NCBI GenBank assembly: GCA_027946365.1
Contig: JAPEUQ010000011.1
Span: 682,001 to 746,000 of the forward strand
Origin: Kalmusia sp. IMI 367209
Lineage: Eukaryota > Ascomycota > Dothideomycetes > Pleosporales > Didymosphaeriaceae
DNA length: 64,000 nt
Direction of reading: 5' to 3'
Position 1 is the first letter of the stretch. The number at the start of each line of letters is the position of its first letter. Both the position numbers and the translations under genes were made by a program. The notes under the pieces were generated by a model. That model did not search any database and had not been told where the DNA came from. It saw nothing but the letters and a program-made list of their open reading frames with translations. Shown piece by piece: positions 47,749 to 59,892 of the stretch.

Positions 47749-48149
47749 AGCGGCTTCTCGCACCAAGGAGCTGCCGAAGAGACGAGGTTGCTTCAGAATG
47801 TTGTTTTCTTTGGCGATATTGTCTTAATTTTTCGTCTTTCATCACATATACCCAGCGATTCTCTTTCATTGCAGCCAAGCATAGCGCCAGTCAGGATATT
47901 CATTGTTCATACTATCTACCATCTATCAATAGAAAAGAAACTTTCGTGCAGAAATACCGGATCTAGAATAGTCAACGTTGTCCTACTTTCTATTCAAAAT
48001 GAACGCCACTGATCATTTCACTTACTGCTATACGTTTATCGAAGGATTTACAATCAGTATTATCTTACGGCGCTGATTGACCAAACCTTTACTTTTGGAT
48101 CAACATACTCTTTTCAAATTGGTAATCCGTCATTAGTCAATTTGAAATA
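47749..48149. other. Intergenic
   Basis: AT-rich spacer with the promoter of the next gene. Nothing else seen. Confidence 0.4.
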
Positions 48150-48764
48150 ATGGTTTCAACTCGTGCACGAGCGGCAGCAAATAATGAGACGCTCACACCA
48201 GCTCTTGACGCATCCACTCATCGTCGTCCTTCTGCTTCCCGCGGCAGAACCCCAACAACTCCCGGCGCGACAAAGAAGTCTGGTCCTAAAAAGGGAGGCC
48301 GAAAAACGAAAGGCTCTAAGAAGGAAAAAGTTAGCTCAAAGAAAATGGATCTTACAAAGGAGAACGGAGAGGAGGACCCTGCTAGGGAGAACCCAGTGGA
48401 GGAGGATGCTGAGTCAGAGTGTCTTAAGAAGCTCGCCGAAATGCGAGACACCGTTGCTACCCTGCAACGCGTCATTGATGAACAGATTATTGAGCTCAAC
48501 AATTTTCGAGAGCAAGAGCAGCAACTACAAATTTTCATCAATAGACTAAAGATTTTGGCCTGGGCTGCACGGAACAGCACTGTCGAAGACAGGGAAGATT
48601 TGCATCAGGCTGTGACGAGTATATTTCAACGATATCCTACCTGGCAGGAAATGGCGGACAATTTGGAGATTCTGGACACCCTAGCAGGCGAGGATCTCAC
48701 GAAGGACGAGAAAGAGAATTTGTTTGCGGAGTTTGTGCTTAACGTGTACGAAGAAGAAGTCTAA
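48150..48764 (+). CDS. Hypothetical lysine-rich coiled-coil protein
   Basis: Single exon, 204 aa. I do not recognise it. Residues 1-70 are strongly basic and Pro/Thr-rich (STHRRPSASRGRTPTTPG, then KKSGPKKGGRKTKGSKKEK), like a nuclear or DNA-binding tail. Residues 70-90 are acidic. From about 90 to 135 there is a helical, Glu/Gln/Leu-rich coiled coil (KKLAEMRDTVATLQRVIDEQ then IIELNNFREQEQQLQIF). The end is helical and acidic (DEKENLFAEFVLNVYEEEV). It has an ATG start with A at -3. It has no TM segment or signal peptide. It looks like a lineage-specific gene, maybe nuclear. Confidence 0.6.
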   Translation: MVSTRARAAANNETLTPALDASTHRRPSASRGRTPTTPGATKKSGPKKGGRKTKGSKKEKVSSKKMDLTKENGEEDPARENPVEEDAESECLKKLAEMRDTVATLQRVIDEQIIELNNFREQEQQLQIFINRLKILAWAARNSTVEDREDLHQAVTSIFQRYPTWQEMADNLEILDTLAGEDLTKDEKENLFAEFVLNVYEEEV

Positions 48765-49928
48765 AATAATGCACGATATGAAGACACCATTGAATATCAT
48801 GACAAGCATGTATAGATGCAAGCTCCACTGCAAACGTGCGATCAGTGAAGCTGAGGCCATGCTGCCTGTACTGATCTCGTTGTAAAATGGGATTATGTTC
48901 ACTTAGGGCCTTATCGAAAGCAAAAGGGATTTTTGGGTCATACAATTTTAACAATGTATACAAATGCGTTATCTTGTTCGTGATAAGCGTGACTTATCAT
49001 TTTCACGAACCCTTCATGTGTGTGACTTTGTGTAGCATTTGTACACAACCGTGTCTTTTTAAGCTCATTGGATCTATCGTTTTGTGCTGCAATCTTGGGG
49101 CACGCAGTATCATTCAGACTTGGTTGGAAGGACGTCGTTTTCCTCGCTGTTGATTTGTCTTCCATTGCAGGAAACTCATGCAGAAGCACAGCGCCGCTAC
49201 TGCCTACTTCATACAGTCGTTATCTTGAATGCCGTCTCCACCAACCAGTGTGAATAATGAATTTGCCCCTCAAACATGTATGAACTGTGGCCGTCCATGG
49301 TCTCTATTTTTGACTGACAAGAAATAGCAACATTGACTATCAGCAGGGAATTTTCCCCTCATGGTTTGGTGTACGAGTACATTTATCTTGGTACTCGACC
49401 AAAATATCACTGAGCGACAAGGCTTAGCGAAGAGGATATCTCAAGATCGCAACAGAGGTTCTGGCGATCAAGCTCGTCGTGTTCAGCATTTTTCTTTGAG
49501 CTTGACTACAGGCGCAAAGCAGGAGCCCCCACTTCTTTTGCGATGTCAGCTTTTCTCTCGCTGATATAAGCTCTCTATTTCGCCTGCTTTTGCTTCTAAA
49601 TCTACGCCACAGGGATGGTCCGAGCCGTTGCTACATTTTTACCTACACTATTTGTATATATTATACAAGATATATGACTCTAAAATCCACGCATAGTCTT
49701 AATCATATTGTTTTACCCCAAAAACAGCAAGCAAATGCAGGTTTAAGAATATGTCTGTAGCGTTGTCGCTTGTTGTCTGGGACAACAAAGACGTCAAGCT
49801 TATAATGTTTCCAACTCTCACACTAATCAACAATCTCTTAGATTACTCTTAAATACTCGCCTTCATCTGCTTGAATTATTCCGACGTACGAAAACCAATA
49901 GTACAACCACACACAGTATCTCAGCGAA
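48765..49928. other. AT-rich intergenic region
   Basis: About 1.16 kb, AT-rich. It contains the inverted repeat at 48976-49010 (listed). Small ORFs look random. Confidence 0.4.
48976..49010. repeat. Imperfect inverted repeat/hairpin
   Basis: GTTCGTG at 48976-48982 pairs with CACGAAC at 49004-49010, and GATAAG (48982-48987) pairs with CTTATC (48993-48998) around a 5-nt loop. A 5-nt bulge lies on the 3' side. It could form a cruciform or RNA hairpin. Role unknown. Confidence 0.5.
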
Positions 49929-51278
49929 ATGGCTTCCACCCCTGAACTATCTCCAATTCGCCTCGACCCGAAGATTCGTTACTACATCCTCCGACAGCAC
50001 GGAAATGCCATCGTACCCCTCATTCCCGCTGATCAGCTTCCTTTCCAATTCAAGGGTTTCCCCAAAAACCTAAACCACAGACAATTGTCAGAGGGCGGAT
50101 GGAAGTTCCTAGACGAGACGCCTGAGATACCTTTCCCTCTCGCCATCGCGAAGCCACGCTCGCAGCCTCCAGTATGCACCGAGCTCGATATACCGAAACA
50201 TACAGTAGCGCATGCTAAGGCTGTTCAGAATTCTGGACACATAGGCAAGCTCAAAGTAAGTGGGCCACCAAATGTCATGATATCAAATACCAATCCAGTG
50301 CAGTCCCTCACCGACAATATGGCAGCCATATATAACAAGGATGCTCGACGAATCGGATACACCAAACTCGCAGCCTCATCAACTAAGCCAATCGGTCTAA
50401 AGAAAGAGGAGCATTGCAGACATTGGGTCAAAACCGGCAGGTGTATCTTCGCCCAGGAATGCTGGTATAGGCACAAAATGCCATCAATGGAGAAGCTGAC
50501 GGAGATGGGCTTCGTCGACATACCGAGATGGTATCGAGGAAGGGGTTCCGTCGCACAGAAAGGCCCGAACCAGGGTGGTGCATCAAAGCTACCACACTCG
50601 TCTCCAAAGTCTCCCACCCAAACTGACACCACCAAGAAGAGTTTGGAAAAGGAGAAAGGCACGAAGAGCAACGCCATTGAGCCTCAAGTGTCAAAGGACT
50701 ACGGTTATAAGACAAACACCGCCAACGAGCCGATGCTGATAGATTTCCACGACCCATCCGAAAGCTCACAGGGGAGTACCACGGACGTTGATGCAAATGC
50801 CGTCAAAGATGATAGATGGACCCAGCAAGCTACTCCTATCAGTGTACCGCCTTCGAGTGGTGCTACAAACCCCACAGCCACGCCTACCTCCACTACTCCC
50901 GGTTCTCCCCGCACAATAAGCCCATCGCCAACCATTCCACCGAAAGACAAGCAAGCGAAAAAAGCTCGACCAAGCTCTCCCACGAAAACCTTGCGAAAAT
51001 CGGCCGATGAAACTGCGAAGAAGGCGAAGCTACTCGCCAAGCGCAAAGTCTCCAGCAAGAAAGGCTGTAAGCTAAGTAGTCAGCCCACCACAGCTCCAGC
51101 TATTCTGAGCAAGGGGAAGCAACTTGATGCGGAGGTAAACGCTAAGAGGACGAATGTCATCGCAGAAAGTGGGTCTGCAAACACGACACTAATCATAGAA
51201 CCGGGCTCGGGTGAGGGGATGAATGATGTTGCAGGAAATGCTAAAGCTAGTAGCGCTGCTGCTGTTGATGTTGCTTGA
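49929..51278 (+). CDS. CCCH zinc-finger protein, otherwise uncharacterised
   Basis: Single exon, 449 aa. One CCCH finger is clear at about residues 162-180: Cys-x8-Cys-x5-Cys-x3-His in HCRHWVKTGRCIFAQECW-YRH. CCCH fingers usually bind RNA. The N-terminal part has a conserved-looking block, KIRYYILRQHGNAIVPLIPA, that is common in fungal proteins of this kind. After the finger, GFVDIPRWYRGRG follows, then a long disordered Ser/Thr/Pro/Lys tail with basic clusters KKARPSSPTKTLRKS and KLLAKRKVSSKKG, suggesting nuclear location. No second finger. Function unknown; an mRNA-linked role is an inference from the finger alone. Confidence 0.78.
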   Translation: MASTPELSPIRLDPKIRYYILRQHGNAIVPLIPADQLPFQFKGFPKNLNHRQLSEGGWKFLDETPEIPFPLAIAKPRSQPPVCTELDIPKHTVAHAKAVQNSGHIGKLKVSGPPNVMISNTNPVQSLTDNMAAIYNKDARRIGYTKLAASSTKPIGLKKEEHCRHWVKTGRCIFAQECWYRHKMPSMEKLTEMGFVDIPRWYRGRGSVAQKGPNQGGASKLPHSSPKSPTQTDTTKKSLEKEKGTKSNAIEPQVSKDYGYKTNTANEPMLIDFHDPSESSQGSTTDVDANAVKDDRWTQQATPISVPPSSGATNPTATPTSTTPGSPRTISPSPTIPPKDKQAKKARPSSPTKTLRKSADETAKKAKLLAKRKVSSKKGCKLSSQPTTAPAILSKGKQLDAEVNAKRTNVIAESGSANTTLIIEPGSGEGMNDVAGNAKASSAAAVDVA

Positions 51279-51583
51279 GGTAGGATTTTTGGTGGGAGTT
51301 GGTTGGTGTATGTTTTGTTGTAAAAATGGCTTATCGCCGTTTTCTGGTCGCGGGCATTGTGTGATTTGTATGGTTTCACAAGATTGACTGAGCACTGACA
51401 AATTTGGTATGCGCAGCTGCGTATACGGCTTTTTTTTGGTCTTCGTCTGTAAGAATTTGATATAGACTTCACTGCTTGCACGTTCGCTGTCCCATCAACG
51501 ACGTACTTAGAATACAAACACTAAAACCACCAAGTCTAAACATCCCTTAAAATCCTAGCCTTACACAGATTTTACGTTCTTCG
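51279..51583. other. Intergenic, convergent 3' ends
   Basis: Between the CCCH gene and the second ABC transporter. Nothing seen. Confidence 0.4.
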
Positions 51584-54500
51584 TCACACCCCTTGAATAC
51601 CCTGCTCTCCACAAATCCTCTTAAAAGCCCCTCCTTCCCCCTCGACAGCCAACAACACCGCCGGCCTCCCCAGCTCCACAACCCTCCCGCCATCCAGTAC
51701 AACTACCTGATCGAAATCCAACACTCCTTGCAAACGGTGCGCGACCGCAATCACCGTACACCCTCTCCCCACAAACTCCTCTCTGATAAGCTTTTGCATG
51801 AGCTGCTCACTTGCGTTATCTAGACTGGACGTGACTTCGTCGAGGACTAGAATCTTGGGGCGGGGCTGGATCAACAATGTGCGTGCGAGAACTAGAAGCT
51901 GGGTTTGCCCCGGGGAGAGGGTACCTGGGTTCAGTGATTGGCCCAGGATCGTGCTTGTAGATGGTGGGGATGGGGAAGAAGGGGCGAAAACATTCCAGAG
52001 ACGGACTCGTTCTAGGGCGGCACGTAGATCGGGATCATTGCGTTGATCATCAGGGTCAAGGTTCCTTCGAAGGCTGCCGGATAGAAGGTATGGCTGTTGA
52101 GGGAGGCAAGCGATGTGCGATCGGAGGTTTTGTAGTGGTATTGACCCGTGTGAGACGCCATCGATAATGATAGAACCGGAGCATAGCGGGAGGAGGCGCA
52201 TGAGGACGGAGAGTGTTGACGACTTCCCGCTACCAGTGCGGCCAATGATAGCGCAAGTCGAGCCAGCAGGGATCGTGAAGGAGATATTGTTGAGGATAGG
52301 CGGGAGGTCGTCACTATATCGATTAGCTATGCGAACTTGCAGATACCCAGGCCAGAACTGAGAGTCTTACCGGTACTTTGCGCCCACGCCCTTAAACTCT
52401 ACAACTCCTTCTTTTATCCACTCCTCTCTCAAATCTTCATCTTCAGCGCCATCTTCAATTGGTGTATCGTTCGAAAAAGCTCTCAATCTCGAAATAGCAC
52501 CCAAGCTCGTCTCAAGCGTTGTCCACTCCACAATCAGCAAGTTCAGCCTGTCGTTGAAGTTCAAGAGCGCAATCAAACCAACACCAATGGCACCGGCATT
52601 ACTCAAGCCCTTGACTTGGATCGCAAAAGTGACGAGTATAGTCGCCATAGCCGCTACGACAAACCCTAACACAAGTATGAGCCAACGCTGAATACAAAAC
52701 ATGAGATAATACGGTTTCTGCGACGCGTCAAGGCTCTTGAAAAGTTTCTCTTTCCATTGAGTGTACCATCCGAACGAATTGATCGTGTCCAGACCGTCGA
52801 CTGTCTCTTGGAAGACGGTGAAGAGTGGAGCGCGCGCTTCGATCTCGAGGAGTCGTAGTTGGCGGCTTGTGCGCAGGTAGAATTTCTGGAGGTAGTACAA
52901 TGTGATAAGAAGGAGAGGAATGAATGCCGCTGTATAAGAGGCACTGATTGAAAGGAGTACAAAAGCGGCTAGGCAATCAGCGGTTGCGTGCATGGATCGT
53001 AGGGTCGCTGAAGGTACATCGCGATCGATATGTTGTATATCTTGAGTGAAGCGGTTGAGAGTGGTGCCTGTTGCCGTTGTATCGTGGAAGGATTGTTTTG
53101 CGCTATGTTATAGTATTAGTTATGGAGAGGCTCATCTTAAGAGATGGGTAACTTGACGTACTGAATCACTGTGTGCAGTAGCGTGTTATGTAGATTCCTT
53201 CCCGAAGCCGGAACGAGCACCATGTATATAAGCCATATGCCGAACAACAAAGACATGATTCCAAGAAGAGCCGCTGCACCGTATATACTAAGATAGAAGG
53301 CAGTCCGATCTGGTGCGAATGGGTCTTGAGCAACGGATGACCACTGCTTCAGCCAGACAGCTACAACATGTCAGCTCACTTTAAGAAATGTGAGGGTGTA
53401 GGAATTCTTACTTGGGAAGTTATCAAGTGCTGCACTAGCAAGATGAGCAGCAACAAGCAAACCAAAGCGCCACCAGCCGACCGATGAGATATAGTGTTTG
53501 TACAGCTGCCAATCTCCTGTTTGACGAGCAGTGTCGACTTCTTGCCCCTCTTCAGTCTGTGTCGTGGCGGCTTCTTTTGGCTTTGTGCTATCTCTGTCTG
53601 TGTTATGATCAACTGTCTCCTCGATTTGCAAAGGCTGTGAGAGGTTAGATCTGACATCTGATACAATATCTCGTGGTGAATGCGACTGTTCAATGTGACC
53701 ATCCGGTGTTAGTGTTAGCAGGACGTCCATGAGAGCAAGGACGTGTGCTAATGGGTGTTAGTATTTACATTTTGAAAAAGAATGGAAAAGTAGCCTACTC
53801 GAATGTGTGACCACAATTACAGTAGCACCGAGCTTGCGGAGAATGCCTTCCCTGCCAAAAACTGCATGACATATATGCATCGTTGTGTGCGCATCCATGC
53901 CGCTCAGGATATCATCAAGAATGAAGCACCCACGTTTAGAGAACAGTGCTCTGGCAAGAGCCTACACAGTTTAGTCAATCTAACTTTTACGCAACACGAA
54001 TTCGTGAGAGTATACTCACGACACGCTGTCTTTGCCCACCACTCAAATTAGTTCCTTGGCTCCCTACTTCCGTCTGGTCTGCCGCATCCAAGTTTCGGAA
54101 ATCTTCATCGAGCGCGCAAGCATTTATGACCTTGCTATACCATTCTCGGTCAGGATTAGATTCGCCGATGATCGCTTCCCTGATGGTGCTACTCGGAAGC
54201 CACGGTGCTTGAGCGCAGTAGACAACCGACTCTGGTCTGACTGTAGAACCACTAGGCATATTAGGTAGGCGAGAAAGGAGGGCTTTGATTAGTGTGGACT
54301 TCCCGCAACCTGCTGGTCCAGTCACACCCACAAACTTGCCAGAATTAATGTCAAGATCGACGTCGCGAAGAGAAAAACTGCCGATGTCTGTACTTGTCTT
54401 CAAGGTTGCGTTTCTTAGAGAGAAGAGGGGGTTCTCTGTTCCGCCAGAACCTAATTGGTTCTGATCCCTATCTCGATCCGAAGATCCGTTATTCCACAAC

Positions 54501-56464
54501 TGCGTGACCTCGTCAGATGAGTCTGTGCGTGTGGGTCTAACTTCTCGAACGAATTCTTCAAGCCTTCCTAAACAGCCCGCCGCCGCCGCTATCTGGGGCA
54601 GAGAAGCAATAAACCCAAGAGTCGACATTTCTAGCAGCGATATCAACGAGAGCGAGGTGAACGCCCTCCCAATAGTAAAGTCTTCCTTGCCCACAAGTGC
54701 AAAGACGGCGAACGTCAGCACTGGCCCAGCATAGAAGGGTAGATTCGCTTCATCATGTCAGTGAAATTTCGCCTGTCGAGACGTATTGGAACGTTTCACA
54801 TACCGAGTGCATTCAAGAAGACAGTATATCGCCTGAAGATCTTGAAGGTGCGGATTTCCTTATCTCTCAACTCTCGAATATCGTCAATAGCGTACTTCGA
54901 AAATCCCATCATCTTAATTGATTTGATAAAGTCTAAAACAAGCGAAGTTGCTGAAACGCGTTCTTGCGTAACGGCATTCCACTTCGCCTGTCGCGGGCCC
55001 ATCTTGCGGGACAAGTAAACAGCGAGTCCGGAGCTACCTACATAAGTCTTCATTAGACTTTGCACTTATCATATTTGACGCGTGACTTACAGAATGCAAC
55101 CCCAAAGGGTACGACCCACACCACCCCTAGCTGCCTCTGTAACAGCCACACTGCGATCCCTATTTCTACCGCACTCGCCCAGATTTCGTTGTACATCGGG
55201 ACTACGCTTGTAATACCATCGACGTCGACGCTCATTAGGGTGACGGGCGCTCGATTGCTCAAAGTGCCAGGTTCAGACTCTAGCGTCCGAGCATACAACA
55301 AAGATACTAGAGCGCCTCGTACCTTCGTGACTAGTTGGTACGTTTTATGCTGATAATAAGTCTTGCTGATTGCTAAGGAGAGGTATAGAAGGCCAGTCGC
55401 AGCAATCAGACCATAGCCGTTATTAGGGCTTCGGTTTTCAGGCGGTACATCGAGATGACTGATGATGGTCTCGAAAAGAAAAGGCTGGGTATAGCTGAGG
55501 GCGAGCATAACGCTCCGGGGGATGACTAGATAGCCGACATCCCACTTGAATGCTCGTAAACAAGTTTTGAGCAAAAATCTTCTGTCAAACCTACCATCAC
55601 CTGATCTATGGTTAGACGAAGTAGCACGATGTAAAGACTACTTACTGTAGTTCAAGCTCGCTGTGTCAAGAGTACCCAAAAGATCCTTGGATGCAAATTC
55701 TTCTTTGATCGCCATCAGATCGACCGGCCGAAAAGTCGCCCTATACCCTCTTCCCATCAACCCATTCAGCCACCAAAACACCCTCCTGGTATACACGCCA
55801 CTAAGAGTCTCAGGCGCTAAGTTTCGGTAATCCTCCATCAACCACGCGATCTTGTTTTGCGCTTCAGCGACCAAAAGAATGAGCTTCAATGCAAGGCAAA
55901 CACTTGCTGCGATCGCAATTGACATCGAAAGTGGTCGAAGCCACAACGTGCGCAATTGCACCGCATCAAAGATGGTGCTAAAGAATAGGTAGGCGTTAAT
56001 TGCGTCTGAGCTCCTGGGTGATCGGACATGTTCGAGCAAAGAAAGTCCGCTGAGACCAATGATTACGGCAATGATGAGACTTTGTGCTGCTATGGCGCTT
56101 CTTGAGCTTGTGCTGCTAGAAGAAGTGGATGCGGTAAAGGCTAGAACGGCAAGTTGTGCGGCGAGAAGAAAAATGTATAGAGACTACTCAATGCATCAGC
56201 GTGAGTCGAAGGGCATGCTGCAAATCGATCTACCTGCTTTCCCACTACCAAGCGACTCCATCGCGCCTTCTTCTGCTCGCCCCACAGCCACCATGTCCTC
56301 GCAGTGGCATAGGTCAAGAACAATGCGGAAGGCAGGATATTCAATATGCTTCTTTCAAACAAGAAAGTGAAGTCAAACTGCGAATTAGTACCCTTGAGGC
56401 CCGGGCCAAATGCTTCATCTTGAGCTAGTGTCGGTGTTGTGCCGAAACCTAGTGATGAGTTCAT
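51584..56464 (-). CDS. ABCC (MRP-type) full transporter 2
   Basis: Ten exons: complement(join(51584..52313, 52371..53102, 53162..53360, 53412..53747, 53799..53961, 54020..54747, 54804..55037, 55091..55600, 55646..56183, 56234..56464)), 1466 aa; all splice phases agree. The start has the fungal ABCC hallmark (CDEAF-like DEAFGPG..., then FDFTFLFERSILNILPSALF), leading into TMD0. NBD1 has GPAGCGKST (648-656), LSGGQ (739-743) and FILDDILSGMD, where Asp replaces the catalytic Glu. NBD2 has GRTGSGKSS (1248-1256), a variant signature LSPGQ (1356-1360) and VLDEVTSSLD with Glu1383. So site 1 is probably weak and site 2 active. The type fits plasma-membrane or vacuolar export of toxins or metabolites; cargo unknown. 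The acceptor at 55601-55602 was picked by frame. Confidence 0.9.
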
Positions 56465-57086
56465 GCTGGCATATCTTCAACGACAGGTGAAAAGAATATA
56501 AAGGTGTGAGTAGTGAATTAGAAGACGACGCTACAAAAAGCAATAGATGCCGAGAGGAAGTACAAAGCTTGATACAACCAAGAGACCTGATTTAAGGTCA
56601 GAGGAGCCGCCAGAACGGTAGCCAAAACGGGTTAGTCGTTGATCAACTTGAAAGGCATGATCCATACCGAGATAAGAAGGTGCAATGAAGTGCTGACTCA
56701 CCAACCGGGCAAATTCACTGTGACTCAAAAGACAGCGATAAGATAGGGGAAAAGGTCACCGAAAGACATTGCAACGGATGAAAAATCTGATTGTACTATT
56801 ATGCAACGCATCACCTCTTAGGTCCCTATGATAGTATGCAGCATACCCAAACCAGCCTGCGTTTTGTATGCATAGTACCTGCGCCTCCGCCAGATAGACT
56901 CTTACCGATGCTTATCGTGTCTCATATGCTCATGTCAATGCGTCTCTTCGTGATTCTATGCCGGTCGAAATGACTTTTCCAAAGGTTACCGGGATGGACT
57001 GACGAATGGAGACAACCCTCGCTTAAATGCAAAACGAAAAGTGGTGTACAGCGCGTATCCAACAAAGGTATTCGCGAATACTTGAC
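56465..57086. other. Intergenic
   Basis: ABC transporter promoter and RanBP3-like 3' end. Nothing else seen. Confidence 0.4.
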
Positions 57087-58953
57087 TCAAGCGAACAATT
57101 CCGCTTTCTTAAGAGTGTCCACCTCCTTCCATAACTCCGCGGCGCGCTCCACCTTCAGCTGTGACTGGTCAGTCGTCTTGTCCAGACGAGGAAGAGGGGC
57201 CGGGGGTGAGGGGTCCGTCAATTACCTTTAATATATGTGACTCGACCTCACCGGTGGTCGTTGGTGCAGTAAACAATAGTTTTCCATCCTTGGGCTCATT
57301 GCCGGAAGCGTCACCAATGCTCATGTTGCTAGTGATCGCCACATTGAGCAGTAGGCGATGCGTGCCATCTGCACGCAATACGAATCTAGCCTTTAGTGGT
57401 TCTTCTCGGGTGACGTTCAGCTTCAATGGTCCCACGCCGCGTTCCTGCCATGACTTGCTTCCTGCTTGGCCTACCAAGGTGTAAAGCTTTGCGCGGCCTG
57501 CCCATACGGCGTCTTCATTCTCTTCCCCTGTCTCGGGTGGCCCTGACGATTGGAGTAGCTGTTGGCTAGAACGCCGCTCAGACTCGTCATCGCCTTCCTC
57601 CCCATCTTGATCATCGTCCCCGTCATCATCCTCGTCTACTGACGCCACTTTCGTCTCGGCCGCTCCAAACTCCGGGGCTGCACTATCATTCAGACCAGTA
57701 ATAATACCTCCTCCGCCGAATGTCGAGAGCGCTGGCTTGCCCCCAATGACGTTAGCGAAAGCGCTGCCTCCTAATGAGCCACCAAATGCCGACTTGGTCG
57801 AACTCGTGCTGCCAGCAAATATCGATTTGGTTGAGCTCGTACCACCGCCGAATGACGAGGTACCGCTTCCAAGGCTGGCGAAACCGCTTGGCGTTGAGGT
57901 AGATGTAGCGGGTTTTGATGCGAAAGAAGACAGCTTGTTGTTATTCGTTGCCCCAAAAGGGGAGCTAGTACCGCCATTACTGGCTGCAAAAGGTGAGACA
58001 CTTGAACTGGCGAATGAACCGAAGCCAGAACTCTTGAAAGCCTGGTCTGACGTTTGCGGTAGGTCTTTTCCGGGTGCTGCAACAGACTTTACGGGAGACT
58101 TTGGGGGCACACTAGCGAAAGGTGAGATGGATGATGTATTCGAAAACCCACTGCCGGGAGGTATCTGGGTGGTGGTCAGTGCAACTGCTTGCATACACGT
58201 CGTGGAACGTACGGTGGTTTTTTTCTCTGTCACATGAGATATAGACTCTGGCTCAGCGCCGTCCCTCACTCGCTTCGTGTCGCGCTCTTCCACCTTTGTC
58301 GCTGTCTCGGTGTCCTTGAAAGGCTCAGCTACGATGTCATTTCCAGCAGCAGCCTGCTCGAGCTTTCGCTTATTTTTTGGGCTGGCTACGGTCCCTCCTT
58401 CCTTGTCCGAAAGAACAGCATCGGGAGTGGCCTGTCGATCGGTGGCAGAGTTTGCGGACGGCAGATTTGTATCTCCGTCATGCTCAGCGATGGGAGGGAC
58501 CGAACCATTCGCTTTCTTCGTTGACACCTCGGCATCGGAGCCTATAGGACTAGTGACGTCTCTCGACTTCTTGCGAACATGTCGTTCGTGCTTCTTTCCC
58601 TGGGGCTTCACATCCTCATGCTCATCCTCAAAGTCCTCTCGGCTTCGCTTGCGCCGCAGCCGACCCCGCTCGTTGTCTGATCCGGAGGCGCTGGCATCAG
58701 TGGGATTGCCATTAACGGTAGCGTCGTTCATGGGCAAATCAGAACTTGGTGGCTGCTCTGATGTGCCTTGTGCATCGATGCGAGTCTCTTTAAGCTTCTC
58801 CCGCACTGGCCGACCCTCGCTGTCGCTGCTCTTCTCACTTTGCGTCGGCGAAGTAGGCTGGTTTGACTCTGCCGTCGGTGGAGCGGTTGTTAAATTGTGA
58901 CTTTGCTCGTTGGTTGTGAAGGGACCTGCCGCTACATTGAGCGGCTTATCCAT
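57087..58953 (-). CDS. RanBP1-domain protein, RanBP3/Yrb2-Hba1-like
   Basis: Two exons: complement(join(57087..57158, 57226..58953)), 599 aa. Yrb2/Hba1/RanBP3 proteins bind Ran-GTP and help Crm1 export. The N-terminal ~250 residues are charged and Ser/Thr-rich with basic nuclear signals (LRRKRSREDFEDEHED, KKHERHVRKKSRD, KNKRKLEQ). The middle is FG-rich like a nucleoporin (SGFGSFASSS, SPFGATNN, SSFGGGTSS, SAFGGS). A Glu/Asp block follows, then the Ran-binding domain: AVWAGRAKLYTLVG, WQERGVGPLKLNV, ARFVLRADGTHRLLLNVAI. The last helix, LKVERAAELWKEVDTLKK, is in the small second exon. Without that exon the domain would be truncated, so the intron is well supported. Confidence 0.9.
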
Positions 58954-59892
58954 TGTGTGCACGGTGGCGCACCCGACGTGGTTTGCGTAGTGGTTGCGAA
59001 TTGTGGGGATCGATCGTTATGTACGGCTTGCCCGCTTCGGGTAGGCTATGAGCGAGTGGAGTCCGGCGCAGTCGCAGTACTTGGAGCAAAACTTCGACCA
59101 GCGTGGGTGGTGGAGTTGCCCTCGTGAGCGAGTCAAGTGCAGGTCGAGCACTGCAGCGCAAGAGCCGGCGGCGTAGGTGCTTTGGCAAGGCTGGTGGGAG
59201 AGCGCTTAGCGGCGATAAAGTAAGAGGGGTGCCGAATAGTATTGTGCGCTCGCAGGCGGGTGAAGAAGGCGGTGTGTGCGAATCTGCTGGTCGTCGAGCT
59301 GGAAAGGAGAGCGGACCGCGCGACGTTGAGCAGTGGTGAAGTGGGAGATGACGGTGCGCTCTGACCTCACGCTTTGTTGGCAGCCGTTTAGCTAGCTCCG
59401 CCGACCGCCTCTAGTGTTTACGTATTTACACCGTGTGTGGGACCTTTCACTCACATCGAGCCGCGACGCGCACGCCGAGATTCGAGGCTGCCGTGCGCAT
59501 TATGACTGGCTATGTATGGTCAGCAGAAAGACAGGCGCAGGCGCTTGAGTTGGTCGAGTAGAGGTTGGCGACCTCGACAAGCCAATGACGCGATGCGCAA
59601 AACCGCGTTACATGGTGTGGGACGCCAACAGTTTAATGCTCGCGACTTTTGACCTATCGAGCGCGCTGCGTAGAAGCCTTCACGACTACCAATGGTTGTG
59701 AGAGCTCCTTTTCTGGAGCTACAAGGTCAAAGAGGCTGTCAAAATGGTATTGGAATACTAGATATCATATCTTCCTATATCGCAAACCGCTGCCTCTAAG
59801 TTGAACCAATTTGCGCCGTCCCACCTATTTAAACATGCGTAGAATGGTATCGCTACAAAGCACCTACAGTTACACTTCTAGCACGACAAGCA
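58954..59892. other. Intergenic
   Basis: About 940 bp, GC-rich near the RanBP3-like start. ORFs on both strands look random. No gene seen. Confidence 0.4.

Noticed and set aside
23653..56464. The two ABCC transporters as a recent segmental duplication
   Set aside because: They differ in intron positions, signature motifs and N-terminal type, and flanking genes are unrelated.
57737..58900. Plus-strand ORFs of 166 and 207 codons
   Set aside because: Antisense shadows of the RanBP3-like gene; their composition mirrors its Ser/Asp-rich sequence.
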